A DNA stretch of 46,302 bases from Gemmatimonadota bacterium (GTDB lineage Bacteria > Latescibacterota > UBA2968): positions 1-46,302 of the forward strand of contig JAPOXY010000155.1 in the NCBI GenBank assembly GCA_026706845.1, in the 5' to 3' direction. The position numbers and the translations under genes are program-made. The notes beneath the pieces were generated by a model, which did no database searches, was not told the origin of the DNA, and worked only from the letters and a program-made list of their open reading frames with translations. Below are positions 1-7,805 of this stretch, one piece after another (within the stretch, counting starts at the first letter, position 1; every line of letters begins with the position of its first letter).

Positions 1-2146
1 TGGCAAAATCCAGCACAAATGTATCCACCTTCCCGCCTGCTGTGCGATTGAGCCGCGACAGAGTCTGAACCGCTTTCAAGTCTGCAAGCCGCTTATCGAC
101 GAACATCGTATGCAAAAGAGGTTGATCAAAACCGGTCTGATATTTCTCCGCAACAATCAATATCTGATATTCGGGCGTAGCAAAATGGGCGGGCAATTCT
201 CGTTCACTGATGCCGTTCATACTCGCCTCTGTGTACTGCATATCCTCGACATCTGGATCGAAAACAGTTCCAGAAAACGCCACAAGTGTTTTAAGATCGG
301 TATATCCTCTCGCCGCAATATATTTGTCAAAAGCCTGTTTGTAGCGCACCGCATGTAACCGCGAGCGCGTAACAACCATCGCTTTCGCATTGCCATTGAT
401 CTTCTTGCGGGTAAAAGCCCGAAAATGCTCAACCATAATTTCCGTCTTCTGTGCGATATTGTGCGGATGCAAACTCATAAACCGCGCAATAGCCCGCTTC
501 GCCTTGCTCTCATCCACCTCGGGATCGTCTTCAATCGCTTTGGACAATTTGTAATACGTCCTGTACGTAGTGTAATGCTTAAGCACATCGTGGATAAAAC
601 CCTCTTCAATACCCTGACGCATAGCGTAAAGATGGAACGGCTGCGGATTGCCCTCTGCATCGCGCACGCCAAACATTTCGAGCGTACGGTGTTTAGGCGT
701 AGCCGTAAAAGCGTAGAAATTGATATTCGGCTGTGGTCCCCGGCGTTTGGCCTCCGCAAGAATCAAATCTTCCATATCGGGCGGATCTTCTCCCTCAGCC
801 TCCTCAGCCTCTGCTTGCTCAAGCCCACCCAACACACCGCGCAAATTACTCGCACTTCGCCCACCCTGACTGCTATGAGCCTCATCCACAATCACCGCGA
901 ATGTCCTATCTGACAGATCTTCCACCTTGCCCATCAAAAAAGAGAATTTTTGCAGGGTCGTAATGATGATCTTCGTCCCCTTATTGAGTTCATCAGCCAG
1001 ATCACTCGAATTGCGGTCCTCATCAATTTTGACAACCACGCCCTGCTTGTGTTCGATCTGATAAATATTATCCTGCAACTGCTTGTCCAGATTACGCCTG
1101 TCGGAAACAACCACAACCGAATTGAAAATAGGCGCGTCCTCATCATCGTGGATACTGGCAAGCTGATGAGCGAGCCATGAAATGGTATTGGTCTTACCCG
1201 ATCCAGCACTGTGCTGAATCAGATAATTGTGGCCCATACCTTTGGCTCTGGTACCTGCGATCAGATTGCGAACAGCGGTAAGCTGGTGATAGCGGGGAAA
1301 AATGAGCGCTTCTTTAGTAGTGGTTTTGCGCGTGGTGACGTCGGTACTTTTTTCCACATGAAGGTGGATAAATCTGTGGATAATATCCAGCCAACTATCG
1401 CGCTGCCAGATTTCTTCCCAGAGATAACCGGTTTTGTATCCCGTCTCATACTGGTGATCGTCTGGATTGCCCTTGCCACCTTTGTTACCCGTGTTAAAAG
1501 GCAGGAAGAAAGTCTTATCACCCGAAAGCCGCGTCGTCATATACACGTCATCGGTATCAACGGCAAAATGCACGAGAGCGCGTTTTTTGAACTGGATAAG
1601 GGGTGTTCTAACGGTAGGAACGCGGTCCTTGATATATTGCTGAATAGCGTGACCCGTACGCTGTCCAGTGAAAGCGTTTTTGAGTTCAACCGTAGCAATG
1701 GGCAGACCATTGAGCGACAAGAGCATATCTATCGAATTATTGCTATCCAGATCATAACGCACCTGTCGCGTCACCGTGAGGCGATTCTGATTATAGCGTT
1801 TTTCCGTTTCGACATTCAGACGGGTCGGAGGGCGAAAATACGCCAGACGCAGATGTTGCCCCCGGTCGCGCACGCCATTTCGCACCACATCGAGTAACCC
1901 GCGCTTATCGCACTCAGAGGCAATCCGCTTGACAACCGCCTCCTCCAACGCGCTGCCATAATTCCTCTTGAGCGCGTCCATTGTATCGAACTGCGTCTCA
2001 TTGAGAAACGCGAGCAACGTGTGTTTGTCCAGACCGAGTGCAGAATCGAACAGCCGATTATCGGCTTTGGCATATCCAGCGTGATCTACCAGCCACGCTT
2101 CAATCGCGTCCTCAAAGTCTTTTTCAGATGTGGGTTTGCGTGTCAT
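1..2146 (-). CDS. hsdR: Type I restriction enzyme subunit R (HsdR), 3'-truncated by window edge
   Basis: This is the ATP-dependent translocase and endonuclease subunit of a type I restriction-modification complex. 715 residues are visible, from ATG at 2146 to the left edge. The N-terminal domain has the nuclease Glu-x-Lys in 'TVELKNAFTGQ' near residue 150. The motor follows with Walker A 'HSAGSGKTN' (about 312), the DEAH box 'VIVDEAHSSQGG' (about 420), 'FTATPK' (about 480) and motif VI 'QTLSRLNR' (about 692). The C-terminal helical part lies outside the window. It sits 20 bp downstream of a 64-aa ORF at the end of a run of small genes led by an XRE regulator, not beside hsdM/hsdS, which are 4 kb away in another operon. 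No frameshift is seen in the visible part, so it appears intact so far. Confidence 0.96.
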   Translation of the reverse strand, partial: MTRKPTSEKDFEDAIEAWLVDHAGYAKADNRLFDSALGLDKHTLLAFLNETQFDTMDALKRNYGSALEEAVVKRIASECDKRGLLDVVRNGVRDRGQHLRLAYFRPPTRLNVETEKRYNQNRLTVTRQVRYDLDSNNSIDMLLSLNGLPIATVELKNAFTGQRTGHAIQQYIKDRVPTVRTPLIQFKKRALVHFAVDTDDVYMTTRLSGDKTFFLPFNTGNKGGKGNPDDHQYETGYKTGYLWEEIWQRDSWLDIIHRFIHLHVEKSTDVTTRKTTTKEALIFPRYHQLTAVRNLIAGTRAKGMGHNYLIQHSAGSGKTNTISWLAHQLASIHDDEDAPIFNSVVVVSDRRNLDKQLQDNIYQIEHKQGVVVKIDEDRNSSDLADELNKGTKIIITTLQKFSFLMGKVEDLSDRTFAVIVDEAHSSQGGRSASNLRGVLGGLEQAEAEEAEGEDPPDMEDLILAEAKRRGPQPNINFYAFTATPKHRTLEMFGVRDAEGNPQPFHLYAMRQGIEEGFIHDVLKHYTTYRTYYKLSKAIEDDPEVDESKAKRAIARFMSLHPHNIAQKTEIMVEHFRAFTRKKINGNAKAMVVTRSRLHAVRYKQAFDKYIAARGYTDLKTLVAFSGTVFDPDVEDMQYTEASMNGISERELPAHFATPEYQILIVAEKYQTGFDQPLLHTMFVDKRLADLKAVQTLSRLNRTAGGKVDTFVLDFA

Positions 2147-2166
2147 TGTGAGAGATCAGGAAATAT

Positions 2167-2361
2167 TCAACTTTTCAGCGACCTATAGTAATTATAGGCA
2201 TCCTCTCCAGTAAGACGTTCTTCATCCTGTACTTCATTTATCAATTGTGCGAGACCATGATTTTCAATTGCTTCTTCCAAACGCTCAAATTCCGACAGCG
2301 GAATCTGTACCGCTATCGGAACCTGATTTTCGTCAAGGACGTAATACTTGTGAATTTTCAA
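2167..2361 (-). CDS. Small antitoxin-like protein
   Basis: A 64-aa acidic protein starting 'MKIHKYYVLDENQVPIAVQI'. A short N-terminal strand region followed by a helical, Glu-rich stretch (SEFERLEEAIENHGLAQL) recalls the small Phd/YefM- or RelB-like antitoxin-type proteins of toxin-antitoxin loci, but I cannot assign a family. No recognisable toxin adjoins it. It lies 18 bp after the 152-aa gene and 20 bp before hsdR, so co-transcription with both is likely. Function is unknown. Confidence 0.7.
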   Translation of the reverse strand: MKIHKYYVLDENQVPIAVQIPLSEFERLEEAIENHGLAQLINEVQDEERLTGEDAYNYYRSLKS

Positions 2362-2379
2362 AATTTCTATCTCCTATGA

Positions 2380-2838
2380 CTATTCCACAATATCCAAAAG
2401 AAGCTGAAAATATGCTCTTGCCTCTGCCGGAACCTCCTCGACCCAGGTGTCAAGAAATATGTCATAAGAGTCATTAATTTCTTCTGGCTCACCCGAGACC
2501 GAGAATAATACCTCAACAAAGACATCTTCAGATTCATCATCTTCTTGAAGGCTGAATTCTATACCCTCTAAATTTGGGAAATGGCTCTCAAGAAGCCCGG
2601 GTATCTTTGAATACCACTCTGCTATGCCTCTATCCCGACAAAAAGTCTCCAAATCAGCGATTGAATCTCGAATGAAGTCACTGGCATTGAGAATTTCAAT
2701 GCCAATGATCTCACCCTTATCGTTGTATTCTGCTGTGATATTGGGACTGAGTTCAATACTACCGTTTTCCGGTTCATCAGAAATCGCCAGGTATAAGATG
2801 TCTTCTGGCTCAAAGTATCTCATCTTCATCTCACTCAT
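2380..2838 (-). CDS. DUF2283-like domain protein with an unrecognised C-terminal extension
   Basis: 152 aa. Residues about 5-55 ('MRYFEPEDILYLAISDEP' through 'GEIIGIEILNAS') match the DUF2283 pattern: a bulky Y-x(5-6)-D-x-LY-x-x start, followed by a strand-rich stretch with the D-K-G-E-I-I-G-I-E-I turn. Family members are usually about 60-70 aa and of unknown function. Here about 90 extra residues follow, acidic (ESHFPNLEGIEFSLQEDD) and ending in 'YFQLLLDIVE', which I do not recognise. Several Met codons (2838, 2829, 2823) could be the start; 2838 has AAGAGAA just upstream. It belongs to the small-gene run between the RHH gene and hsdR, with a 61-bp gap before it and an 18-bp gap after it. 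Confidence 0.75.
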   Translation of the reverse strand: MSEMKMRYFEPEDILYLAISDEPENGSIELSPNITAEYNDKGEIIGIEILNASDFIRDSIADLETFCRDRGIAEWYSKIPGLLESHFPNLEGIEFSLQEDDESEDVFVEVLFSVSGEPEEINDSYDIFLDTWVEEVPAEARAYFQLLLDIVE

Positions 2839-2899
2839 TTCTCTTGCCTAACTCTGGAGCGTAGTACTGGATCTAAAATCATAATAATCTAAAATCCGA

Positions 2900-3349
2900 T
2901 CAGTCAGAATCCGAAACGAAAAAGAAATTAATTGCCTTAAAGACATCTTGATCTAATTGCTTCATAATCAATGTGTAGAAATCAAACTCCGTCTCCACCA
3001 TCAGGTCGTCCTGATCTTCTGGCACAGCTACGACAATGAGATTTTCAGCAGTATCAATGGAGATTTCCACATTCCAATTCAACTCGGAAGCAGCAGCCTC
3101 GACAACAGAGCGCACTTGACCCCAAGCGATGCGAACAGGCGCAGGATGTAGATGTGACCACGCGGCGTCTTCCTCTGAACGATCCCAGTCTTCGGCAAGT
3201 GCGGCCTCACTTAACAATGCCGTTTCTGGAATCTCTCGCTCATCATCGAGAATCGTCACATAAGCCCGTCGTGGTTTTGACAACTGGATAGGCTGTAATA
3301 ACTGCACATTGCCCTGTTCATCAATCGTAGCTTCAATGGTTTGTTGCAT
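2900..3349 (-). CDS. Antitoxin-like N-terminus with an unknown C-terminal domain
   Basis: 149 aa. The N-terminal about 70 residues ('IEATIDEQGNVQLLQPIQL', then 'ALLSEAALAEDWDRSEEDAAW') resemble small antitoxin-like proteins that usually stop soon after this acidic segment and precede a PemK/MazF-type toxin; this is from memory. Here the frame continues for about 75 more residues (from 'RIAWGQVRSVVEAAASELNW' to 'INFFFVSDSD') with alternating strand and helix character and no family I know. No MazF gene follows. It may be an antitoxin-like DNA-binding module fused to a partner, or simply an uncharacterised protein. It is likely co-transcribed with its neighbours. Confidence 0.72.
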   Translation of the reverse strand: MQQTIEATIDEQGNVQLLQPIQLSKPRRAYVTILDDEREIPETALLSEAALAEDWDRSEEDAAWSHLHPAPVRIAWGQVRSVVEAAASELNWNVEISIDTAENLIVVAVPEDQDDLMVETEFDFYTLIMKQLDQDVFKAINFFFVSDSD

Positions 3350-3416
3350 TTGTCACGCCTTCACGGAGTATATCAGTTGAGAAGTCCTTATCCTGTATAA
3401 ATTCTGCATCCGAACA

Positions 3417-3677
3417 TCAATTTTCTGTTGGCAATATCTCATCTCCACTGTGCGGTGGCTCATCGCCAGCCGTCCCCAGAATACGATCAAACGTCTCCAA
3501 GTCAGCGCGTGTGGCGCGTTCTTGAAAGTAGCGAGCCGTCCGCAAAGCAGCCAACTTCTCCGCTACAGCCACGTTAATAAACTGGTTGAGCGTTGTGCCC
3601 TCTTCCTCCGCCACTTTTTCCGCCTCGGCTTTAAGCGAGGTGAGCAGTCGCAGGTTGTAATTACTCATGGTAGCCAT
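3417..3677 (-). CDS. Ribbon-helix-helix (HicB/Arc-like) antitoxin-type protein
   Basis: 86 aa from ATG 3677; an in-frame ATG at 3668 is an alternative. The core 'NYNLRLLTSLKAEAEKVAEE' followed by 'GTTLNQFINVAVAEKL' is the ribbon-helix-helix pattern: a short strand, helix 1, the G-T-T-x-N-x-F-I turn, then helix 2. Proteins like this repress their own operons and neutralise toxins. The C-terminal tail is acidic (GDEPPHSGDEILPTEN). Its start lies inside the 3' end of the ImmA-family gene, in another frame, which suggests translational coupling. The partner toxin is not evident, and the two downstream genes are not recognisable toxins. Confidence 0.82.
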   Translation of the reverse strand: MATMSNYNLRLLTSLKAEAEKVAEEEGTTLNQFINVAVAEKLAALRTARYFQERATRADLETFDRILGTAGDEPPHSGDEILPTEN

Positions 3678-4521
3678 AATCAAAAAAATTTAAGTCGTTA
3701 TCATCTGTAAGTGATTCTTCAGAAAATAGAACAGTCAAGGTCTTTCCATATCCTCCCAGTCCAATCACATCTTCATTGACTTCCTCCGACTGTGCTCCTG
3801 GAAACCAGGCATCCAAGTAGGAGCTACTTTCCTCTTTTGCACCCGATAGAATGTTGTTTTGATCTTCATTGAATGCAGAGGTTTGGCTTTGTGGAGGTAT
3901 GCCTTCCCCTTTTCTCAGCCACGATGCTCCTTGAATTTTTGTTTTCATCGTGTCAGACATAAACGAGTACTCAACTCTATTATTCGAACTTACGATGAGA
4001 GCAACGGGATAGTCTGCAAAGGTCGCATATCGGATGGCAGTAGCAGTAATTGATGTTTTACATTTTTCGGAAAGTGCTTCAATTGCATAAAATCCCGGAA
4101 TTGTCTCTTGACCCAGTGCTACTCCAAATAAATGTCGAGGCATGAGTAGCGCTGCGGCAAAGTGGTCGGCCTCAAGCTCGTGAATCACACTGTCTGTAAA
4201 TCCGTTGTGAGAGTGATGAATACCATCGCCTTCTGGAAATAAAAGTTCCGGATGGCCTGGTAAGAAATAGTGCCCTAATTCATGTGCCACAGTGAACCGA
4301 ATAAACCCGTCATTGTTGAATTTAGATGAATAAAGAATGCCGAAAACATCTCCTTGTTTTACCAAGCAACCCGAAAATCCCTGTATTTCTCCACGCTGAC
4401 ATTGGATTGCATATTGCTCGGCAATCTCAATAGGGTTGATAGGAAGAGATACTATACCAAGCTGTGTCACCAAATTTTCAGCATGGGCTTCTGCTTGCAA
4501 TAATCGGTGTCTTTGATTCAC
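3661..4521 (-). CDS. ImmA/IrrE family metallopeptidase
   Basis: 286 aa. It carries the zinc-protease signature HExxH as 'TVAHELGHYFLPGHPE' at about residues 75-90, and a downstream helix with 'HELEADHFAAALLMP' that supplies the third ligand region. This family (ImmA of ICEBs1, IrrE/DdrO-protease-like) cleaves a cognate XRE repressor to relieve repression. The start is GTG at 4521 with GGAGTAAC upstream. It lies 15 bp behind the XRE gene, the classic repressor-protease pair of mobile elements and defence loci. The long C-terminal region (about 150-286) with an acidic end is typical of stand-alone ImmA homologues. The stop codon overlaps the start of the RHH gene. The natural target is inferred to be the adjacent XRE protein. 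Confidence 0.92.
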   Translation of the reverse strand: MNQRHRLLQAEAHAENLVTQLGIVSLPINPIEIAEQYAIQCQRGEIQGFSGCLVKQGDVFGILYSSKFNNDGFIRFTVAHELGHYFLPGHPELLFPEGDGIHHSHNGFTDSVIHELEADHFAAALLMPRHLFGVALGQETIPGFYAIEALSEKCKTSITATAIRYATFADYPVALIVSSNNRVEYSFMSDTMKTKIQGASWLRKGEGIPPQSQTSAFNEDQNNILSGAKEESSSYLDAWFPGAQSEEVNEDVIGLGGYGKTLTVLFSEESLTDDNDLNFFDYGYHE

Positions 4522-4536
4522 ACGTTACTCCTACCA

Positions 4537-4872
4537 CTACGATCTCTTTTTGTTGGCAAGAAATGCTGCGAACTCAGCTAATTGCTGACGGTCTTCATCT
4601 GCCATTTCTTGAGCATTTCTAAAAATACTTTGTAAGGTCGGACCAGACGTTGTTGGATCAATATCACGACCTATCAGAAAGTCAGTAGTGACCTCAAGGG
4701 TGTCTGCCAAACGCTTTAAGTTATCAAAGGATGGTGCCCGCCTACCCGTCTCAAAATGTGAGACTGCGGATGGCTGAAGTCCAGCTCTTTTTGCAAGTTC
4801 AGCCTGACTTAATCCTTTGATTTCTCGTATCTTTTTCAGGTTATCGGAAAAAACAGATGTAGGAGTTGACAT
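4537..4872 (-). CDS. XRE-family transcriptional repressor
   Basis: 111 aa. The helix-turn-helix occupies about residues 10-65: 'NLKKIREIKGLSQAELAKRA' then 'GLQPSAVSHFETGRRAPS', the Cro/CI pattern. The C-terminal part ('NAQEMADEDRQQLAEFAAFL') is helical and may serve dimerisation or protease recognition. It is followed 15 bp later by the ImmA-family protease and faces the divergent small-gene pair at 4990. Two ACG-x(3)-CGT elements in the divergent spacer (4904-4938) are the probable operators, so it likely controls both its own transcript, which may run into hsdR, and the divergent genes. Confidence 0.93.
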   Translation of the reverse strand: MSTPTSVFSDNLKKIREIKGLSQAELAKRAGLQPSAVSHFETGRRAPSFDNLKRLADTLEVTTDFLIGRDIDPTTSGPTLQSIFRNAQEMADEDRQQLAEFAAFLANKKRS

Positions 4873-4903
4873 AGCGGCCCCAATCCTTTATATTCTTTAT
4901 ATA

Positions 4904-4938
4904 TACGAATCGTCTATATTTTCAGTTACGTATCGTCT
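4904..4938. promoter_or_regulatory. Paired 12-bp direct repeats in the divergent spacer (putative XRE operators)
   Basis: TACGAATCGTCT (4904-4915) and TACGTATCGTCT (4927-4938) differ by one base and are 23 bp apart, about two helical turns. Each contains a small palindrome (ACGA-A-TCGT; ACG-TAT-CGT). They sit between the XRE gene and the plus-strand gene at 4990 in AT-rich DNA (TATATATA), which fits an autoregulatory operator pair. No binding data exist; this is inferred from position. Confidence 0.5.
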
Positions 4939-4989
4939 GAAAGAAATGTGATGAGAATTTAAATGTCAAGCCGAAAGGAAGGTGATTAT

Positions 4990-5178
4990 ATGAGCAAGCA
5001 CCATCGCCCGGGTCAAAAGGCTCCTGCCTCTGGCCAATATGAGATCATTGGTCCACGCGGAGGTCGAACTGGTAAGGAAAGAACTGTCGTGAAGGGAGAA
5101 CCTCTGCCCCCAACACCCAAAAGAAATCAAGGTTATCGTATCGTTGACCGCACAAAAAATAAAAGTGGGCGCGGTTAA
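4990..5178 (+). CDS. YjzC-like small protein
   Basis: 62 aa from ATG 4990, chosen because AAGGAAGGTGA lies 5-15 bp upstream; an in-frame ATG at 4963 has no such site. The sequence 'MSKHHRPGQKAPASGQYEII' followed by 'GPRGGRTGKERTVVKGEPLP' matches the YjzC family: a G-Q-x-x-P-x-S-G-Q-Y start, G-x-R-G-x, and E-x-T-x-V-x-G-E-x-L-P-P-T-P. The protein is basic and probably partly disordered, of unknown function. The next gene follows after 30 bp, so the two form a short operon. Confidence 0.82.
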   Translation: MSKHHRPGQKAPASGQYEIIGPRGGRTGKERTVVKGEPLPPTPKRNQGYRIVDRTKNKSGRG

Positions 5179-5208
5179 TTATTATAACCCATAGCAAGGA
5201 GTAGAACC

Positions 5209-5469
5209 ATGAAATTTCAAGGTGCTGTAATTAGAGAGCAAGGCGTCACGTTTGCCATTGTCATCGTCAAAAAGCATGTCTTGGACAACTCTCATTCTGC
5301 TCAAAATACGATTCAGTCCTTTGCTCCTGTTTTTTCTGGTTGCCCAGTAGTGCTTATGGCTCAGGATCATCAAGGTCGTGCATCTTATTATGGTCGCCGA
5401 GATATTGTGGACTTTATGGCTAATGTTCCACTATCGGCTATTCCCTGGAAAGAATATACACTAAATTGA
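5209..5469 (+). CDS. Conserved small protein of unknown function (86 aa)
   Basis: 86 aa starting 'MKFQGAVIREQGVTFAIVIV' with AGCAAGGAG 8 bp before the ATG. The end 'YYGRRDIVDFMANVPLSAIP' is a motif I associate, from memory, with a widespread small bacterial protein of unknown role. The composition is compact and strand-rich with no membrane segment. It is the second gene of the plus-strand pair with the YjzC-like gene and is followed by a hairpin terminator at 5496. Its position inside a restriction locus suggests an accessory role, but nothing in the sequence shows one. Confidence 0.8.
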   Translation: MKFQGAVIREQGVTFAIVIVKKHVLDNSHSAQNTIQSFAPVFSGCPVVLMAQDHQGRASYYGRRDIVDFMANVPLSAIPWKEYTLN

Positions 5470-5495
5470 CCGATTTCTACAAAAGTATCCATCTT

Positions 5496-5535
5496 CGCCG
5501 TCTCTCTGTCAAAGCAGACGGCGATTTTATTTTTT
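5496..5535. terminator. Bidirectional rho-independent terminator
   Basis: Arms CGCCGTCT (5496-5503) and AGACGGCG (5516-5523) form an 8-bp stem, followed on the plus strand by ATTTTATTTTTT. It separates the convergent 86-aa gene (+) and putAbiC gene (-). The T-rich tail makes it strongest for the plus-strand pair. Confidence 0.8.
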
Positions 5536-6454
5536 ATGTAGATTCGCCATAAGCATTTGAATCATAGAGCTTTTTATGTTCTGGATCCATAAGCGTTTCA
5601 AAACGCATATCCTCAAGAAGGGCGTATTTCTCAACTAAATCCCTGAACTTGGCTCCCCGTTTACTCAGACAATTGTAGAAGAGAAGACCCAATTCATCGC
5701 TTGACAGTTGCGCGCGGATGAAATTGGTGTAGCGTTTCTTTTCTTTGAATTTTTTGGGGAAATCCTTTTGATCATCAACAAATTTGACAACATTGTACAA
5801 ATGCCGAAAGTAATGACCAACATGCGATTGATATTTAGCAAAGAATTTTTCGTATGTCTTGTCTATATATACAAGTGAGTGAGAGTCGTCATTATCCTCT
5901 ATATCCTGAGATTTTTCCTTATTCTCTTCGTTTTCCTGATCTCCGTTATCTTCCTGATCTCGATCATAGAAACCCTTAAATCTTGTGAGTAAATTCTCAA
6001 AACAGGCACGTCCCTGATACTCTCCCAGACTCGTAACTCGCGGGACATCTCCAATCTTTCTACTCCGCACCGTCCCCTTCGACATAATCAATGAACTAAC
6101 AATATCATTATGCAGGCCAAGAAGTTGAAAGAATGAGCTCTCAAAATTCTGCTTCTGAAGTGTTTCCTTTTGTCCCGTGATTTCAGCCCGTGTGTCCTTT
6201 AATTCTTGCCGTTGGAGTCCAAGTTCTAGCCATTGGAGAATTATTGCAAAAATGACACCTGCAAAAGCCAAGCCAGCAAATAGAGCATTAATGGCTTCAA
6301 ACCTATCTCCAAATTGCGTCTCCTTATCTATTTCAAAAAAATAGGAGAGCCAGTCAAAAGGCATATACCTCCAAAGGATGCTCACCACTAATAATGAGAT
6401 AAAAAATAAGAGGCACCAAAGAATCTTCTTAAGCCAGTCTGGAATTTTATCCAT
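5534..6454 (-). CDS. putAbiC-family phage abortive infection protein
   Basis: 306 aa. Two N-terminal membrane helices (about 11-30, 'LWCLLFFISLLVVSILW', and 55-75, 'NALFAGLAFAGVIFAIIL') are followed by a coiled coil (about 75-105) and a cytosolic domain. The conserved block 'HVGHYFRHLYNVVKFVD' at about 215-231 and 'YTNFIRAQLSSDELGLLFYN' at about 243-262 identify the putAbiC domain (PF16872), related to lactococcal AbiC. The inferred role is to halt phage infection by cell dormancy or death after a membrane-linked trigger. An acidic insert (about 155-185) is probably a flexible linker. It starts 10 bp after hsdS with AAAGGAAAT as ribosome binding site, so it is the last gene of the hsdM operon. 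Confidence 0.87.
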   Translation of the reverse strand: MDKIPDWLKKILWCLLFFISLLVVSILWRYMPFDWLSYFFEIDKETQFGDRFEAINALFAGLAFAGVIFAIILQWLELGLQRQELKDTRAEITGQKETLQKQNFESSFFQLLGLHNDIVSSLIMSKGTVRSRKIGDVPRVTSLGEYQGRACFENLLTRFKGFYDRDQEDNGDQENEENKEKSQDIEDNDDSHSLVYIDKTYEKFFAKYQSHVGHYFRHLYNVVKFVDDQKDFPKKFKEKKRYTNFIRAQLSSDELGLLFYNCLSKRGAKFRDLVEKYALLEDMRFETLMDPEHKKLYDSNAYGEST

Positions 6455-6464
6455 ATTATTTCCT

Positions 6465-7805
6465 TTAGCCTACATTCCGCACATCAATCTTTCCCGTCAC
6501 CGCAGCGGAGATCAGCGCGGTTCGGCGTTCTTTGAGTAGCTCAATCGCCGTTTCACATTTTTCAATGAGGGTATCGATCTTCGCCGTTTCTTTGTCGAGA
6601 TATGCGATGATTCGATTTTGTTCCTGTTTTGGAGGAATACACAAGGAGAAGTTATTGTATTTTTCCGCGCTGACATTTTGAATCGTTGCTTGGATCAGGG
6701 TGCTGCTGATCCAGTTCCAATAATAATCACTTTCTGTATAAAGATAGAACCAATGGGGAGAGGCTTTTGAAATATCAATACTTGCTTTGATCAAGTACCC
6801 AGCAAAACAACATTCGCCCCAATCGCTCGAATAAATGAAACTTTTACCTACAGTTGCTCCGCTCCGTGCTAATAATACGTCTCCTTCCCGAAGCATATAG
6901 GGTTTTGCCAAATGCCAGGGTAACGACCTGAACGTATCTTCTCTCAAAGTGCCATTGTTTCTTATGTCCGTTATCCTAACAAAACGCGGTTGGTCCCTAT
7001 CGTCGTCTATTGCCGCCTCATTAGCACCGTACATCAAAGGTTTGGTTACGACGTGTTTGAGTTTCTTCACCTCCCAATGCGCTGGCATCTTCCCCAACCA
7101 TTCAATACCACTGTCTTTCATCTTCACATTCGGGTTCAATCCTCTGGTAACGGCATGTGAAATGATCGCCTGCCGCTTTTCCTGAAGCAGCGTGATCAAT
7201 TGCTCTTGCTTGTCAATGAGGGTGTCGATCTTCGTCGTTTCTTTGTCGAGGAATGCAGCGATTTGCTTTTGTTCTTCGAGTGGAGGAAACGGGAGTATGA
7301 AATTACTGATGGCATAAGTTCCAAGTCCATATCGCGTTATGCCATTGGCTCGGGTGGCGAAGGCACTTCTCGCATACTGGGTATCCATAACCCGCTTCAA
7401 ATATCCGCCGCATGTCCCTTTCTCAGGTCTTAGCAAGGCCAGATGATAGCCGCAGACTACACCATCCAAATCCTGTGGAACATAAGCTGGAACAGCAATG
7501 TCATTGGGGTCCTCAGAATCCTTTGTGATTATGGTATCCCCTCTTTTCAAAGTAAACTTTTTGATCTGAACATCGGACGCAGTCGCCTTCATAAAAGGCA
7601 AATCGGCTGTGATCTCTTCGTTGTAATACACATCGGTATAGTTACAAAGCTGCACCTCCTTTTCATCCTTTTTGCTCTTCTTATCTACGTTACTCGGCTG
7701 AACCCTCGCAACAAACTTCAATTTTTGGGTCGTCCACCCAGCAGGGATTTCTCCCAGCCACTCAACCCCACTCTCCTTATATGTCTCATACTTCCGAAAG
7801 CTCAT
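6465..7805 (-). CDS. hsdS: Type I restriction-modification specificity subunit S
   Basis: 446 aa from ATG 7805, which overlaps the upstream stop (ATGA) and has GAGGAGAA just before it; an in-frame upstream codon at 7832 is less likely. Two half-molecule repeats are clear. 'KESGVEWLGEIPAGWTTQKL' near residue 10 and 'KDSGIEWLGKMPAHWEVKKL' near 235 open the two target-recognition domains. 'FLDKETTKIDTLIDKQEQL' (about 190) and 'YLDKETAKIDTLIEKCETA' (about 400) are the conserved spacer helices. TRD1 and TRD2 would read the two halves of a bipartite site. Near-identical DNA in the two helix segments could allow half-subunit exchange. It partners with hsdM upstream, with the YhcG nuclease gene lying between them. 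Confidence 0.96.
   Translation of the reverse strand: MSFRKYETYKESGVEWLGEIPAGWTTQKLKFVARVQPSNVDKKSKKDEKEVQLCNYTDVYYNEEITADLPFMKATASDVQIKKFTLKRGDTIITKDSEDPNDIAVPAYVPQDLDGVVCGYHLALLRPEKGTCGGYLKRVMDTQYARSAFATRANGITRYGLGTYAISNFILPFPPLEEQKQIAAFLDKETTKIDTLIDKQEQLITLLQEKRQAIISHAVTRGLNPNVKMKDSGIEWLGKMPAHWEVKKLKHVVTKPLMYGANEAAIDDDRDQPRFVRITDIRNNGTLREDTFRSLPWHLAKPYMLREGDVLLARSGATVGKSFIYSSDWGECCFAGYLIKASIDISKASPHWFYLYTESDYYWNWISSTLIQATIQNVSAEKYNNFSLCIPPKQEQNRIIAYLDKETAKIDTLIEKCETAIELLKERRTALISAAVTGKIDVRNVG
6562..7256. repeat. Direct repeats within hsdS (about 44 bp, 6562-6605 and 7213-7256)
   Basis: The stretches encoding the two spacer helices of HsdS match at about 40 of 44 positions, starting TCAATGAGGGTRTCGATCTT in both (R is A in one and G in the other). 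DNA identity this high between the halves of an S subunit can support recombination that swaps target-recognition domains. Confidence 0.8.
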
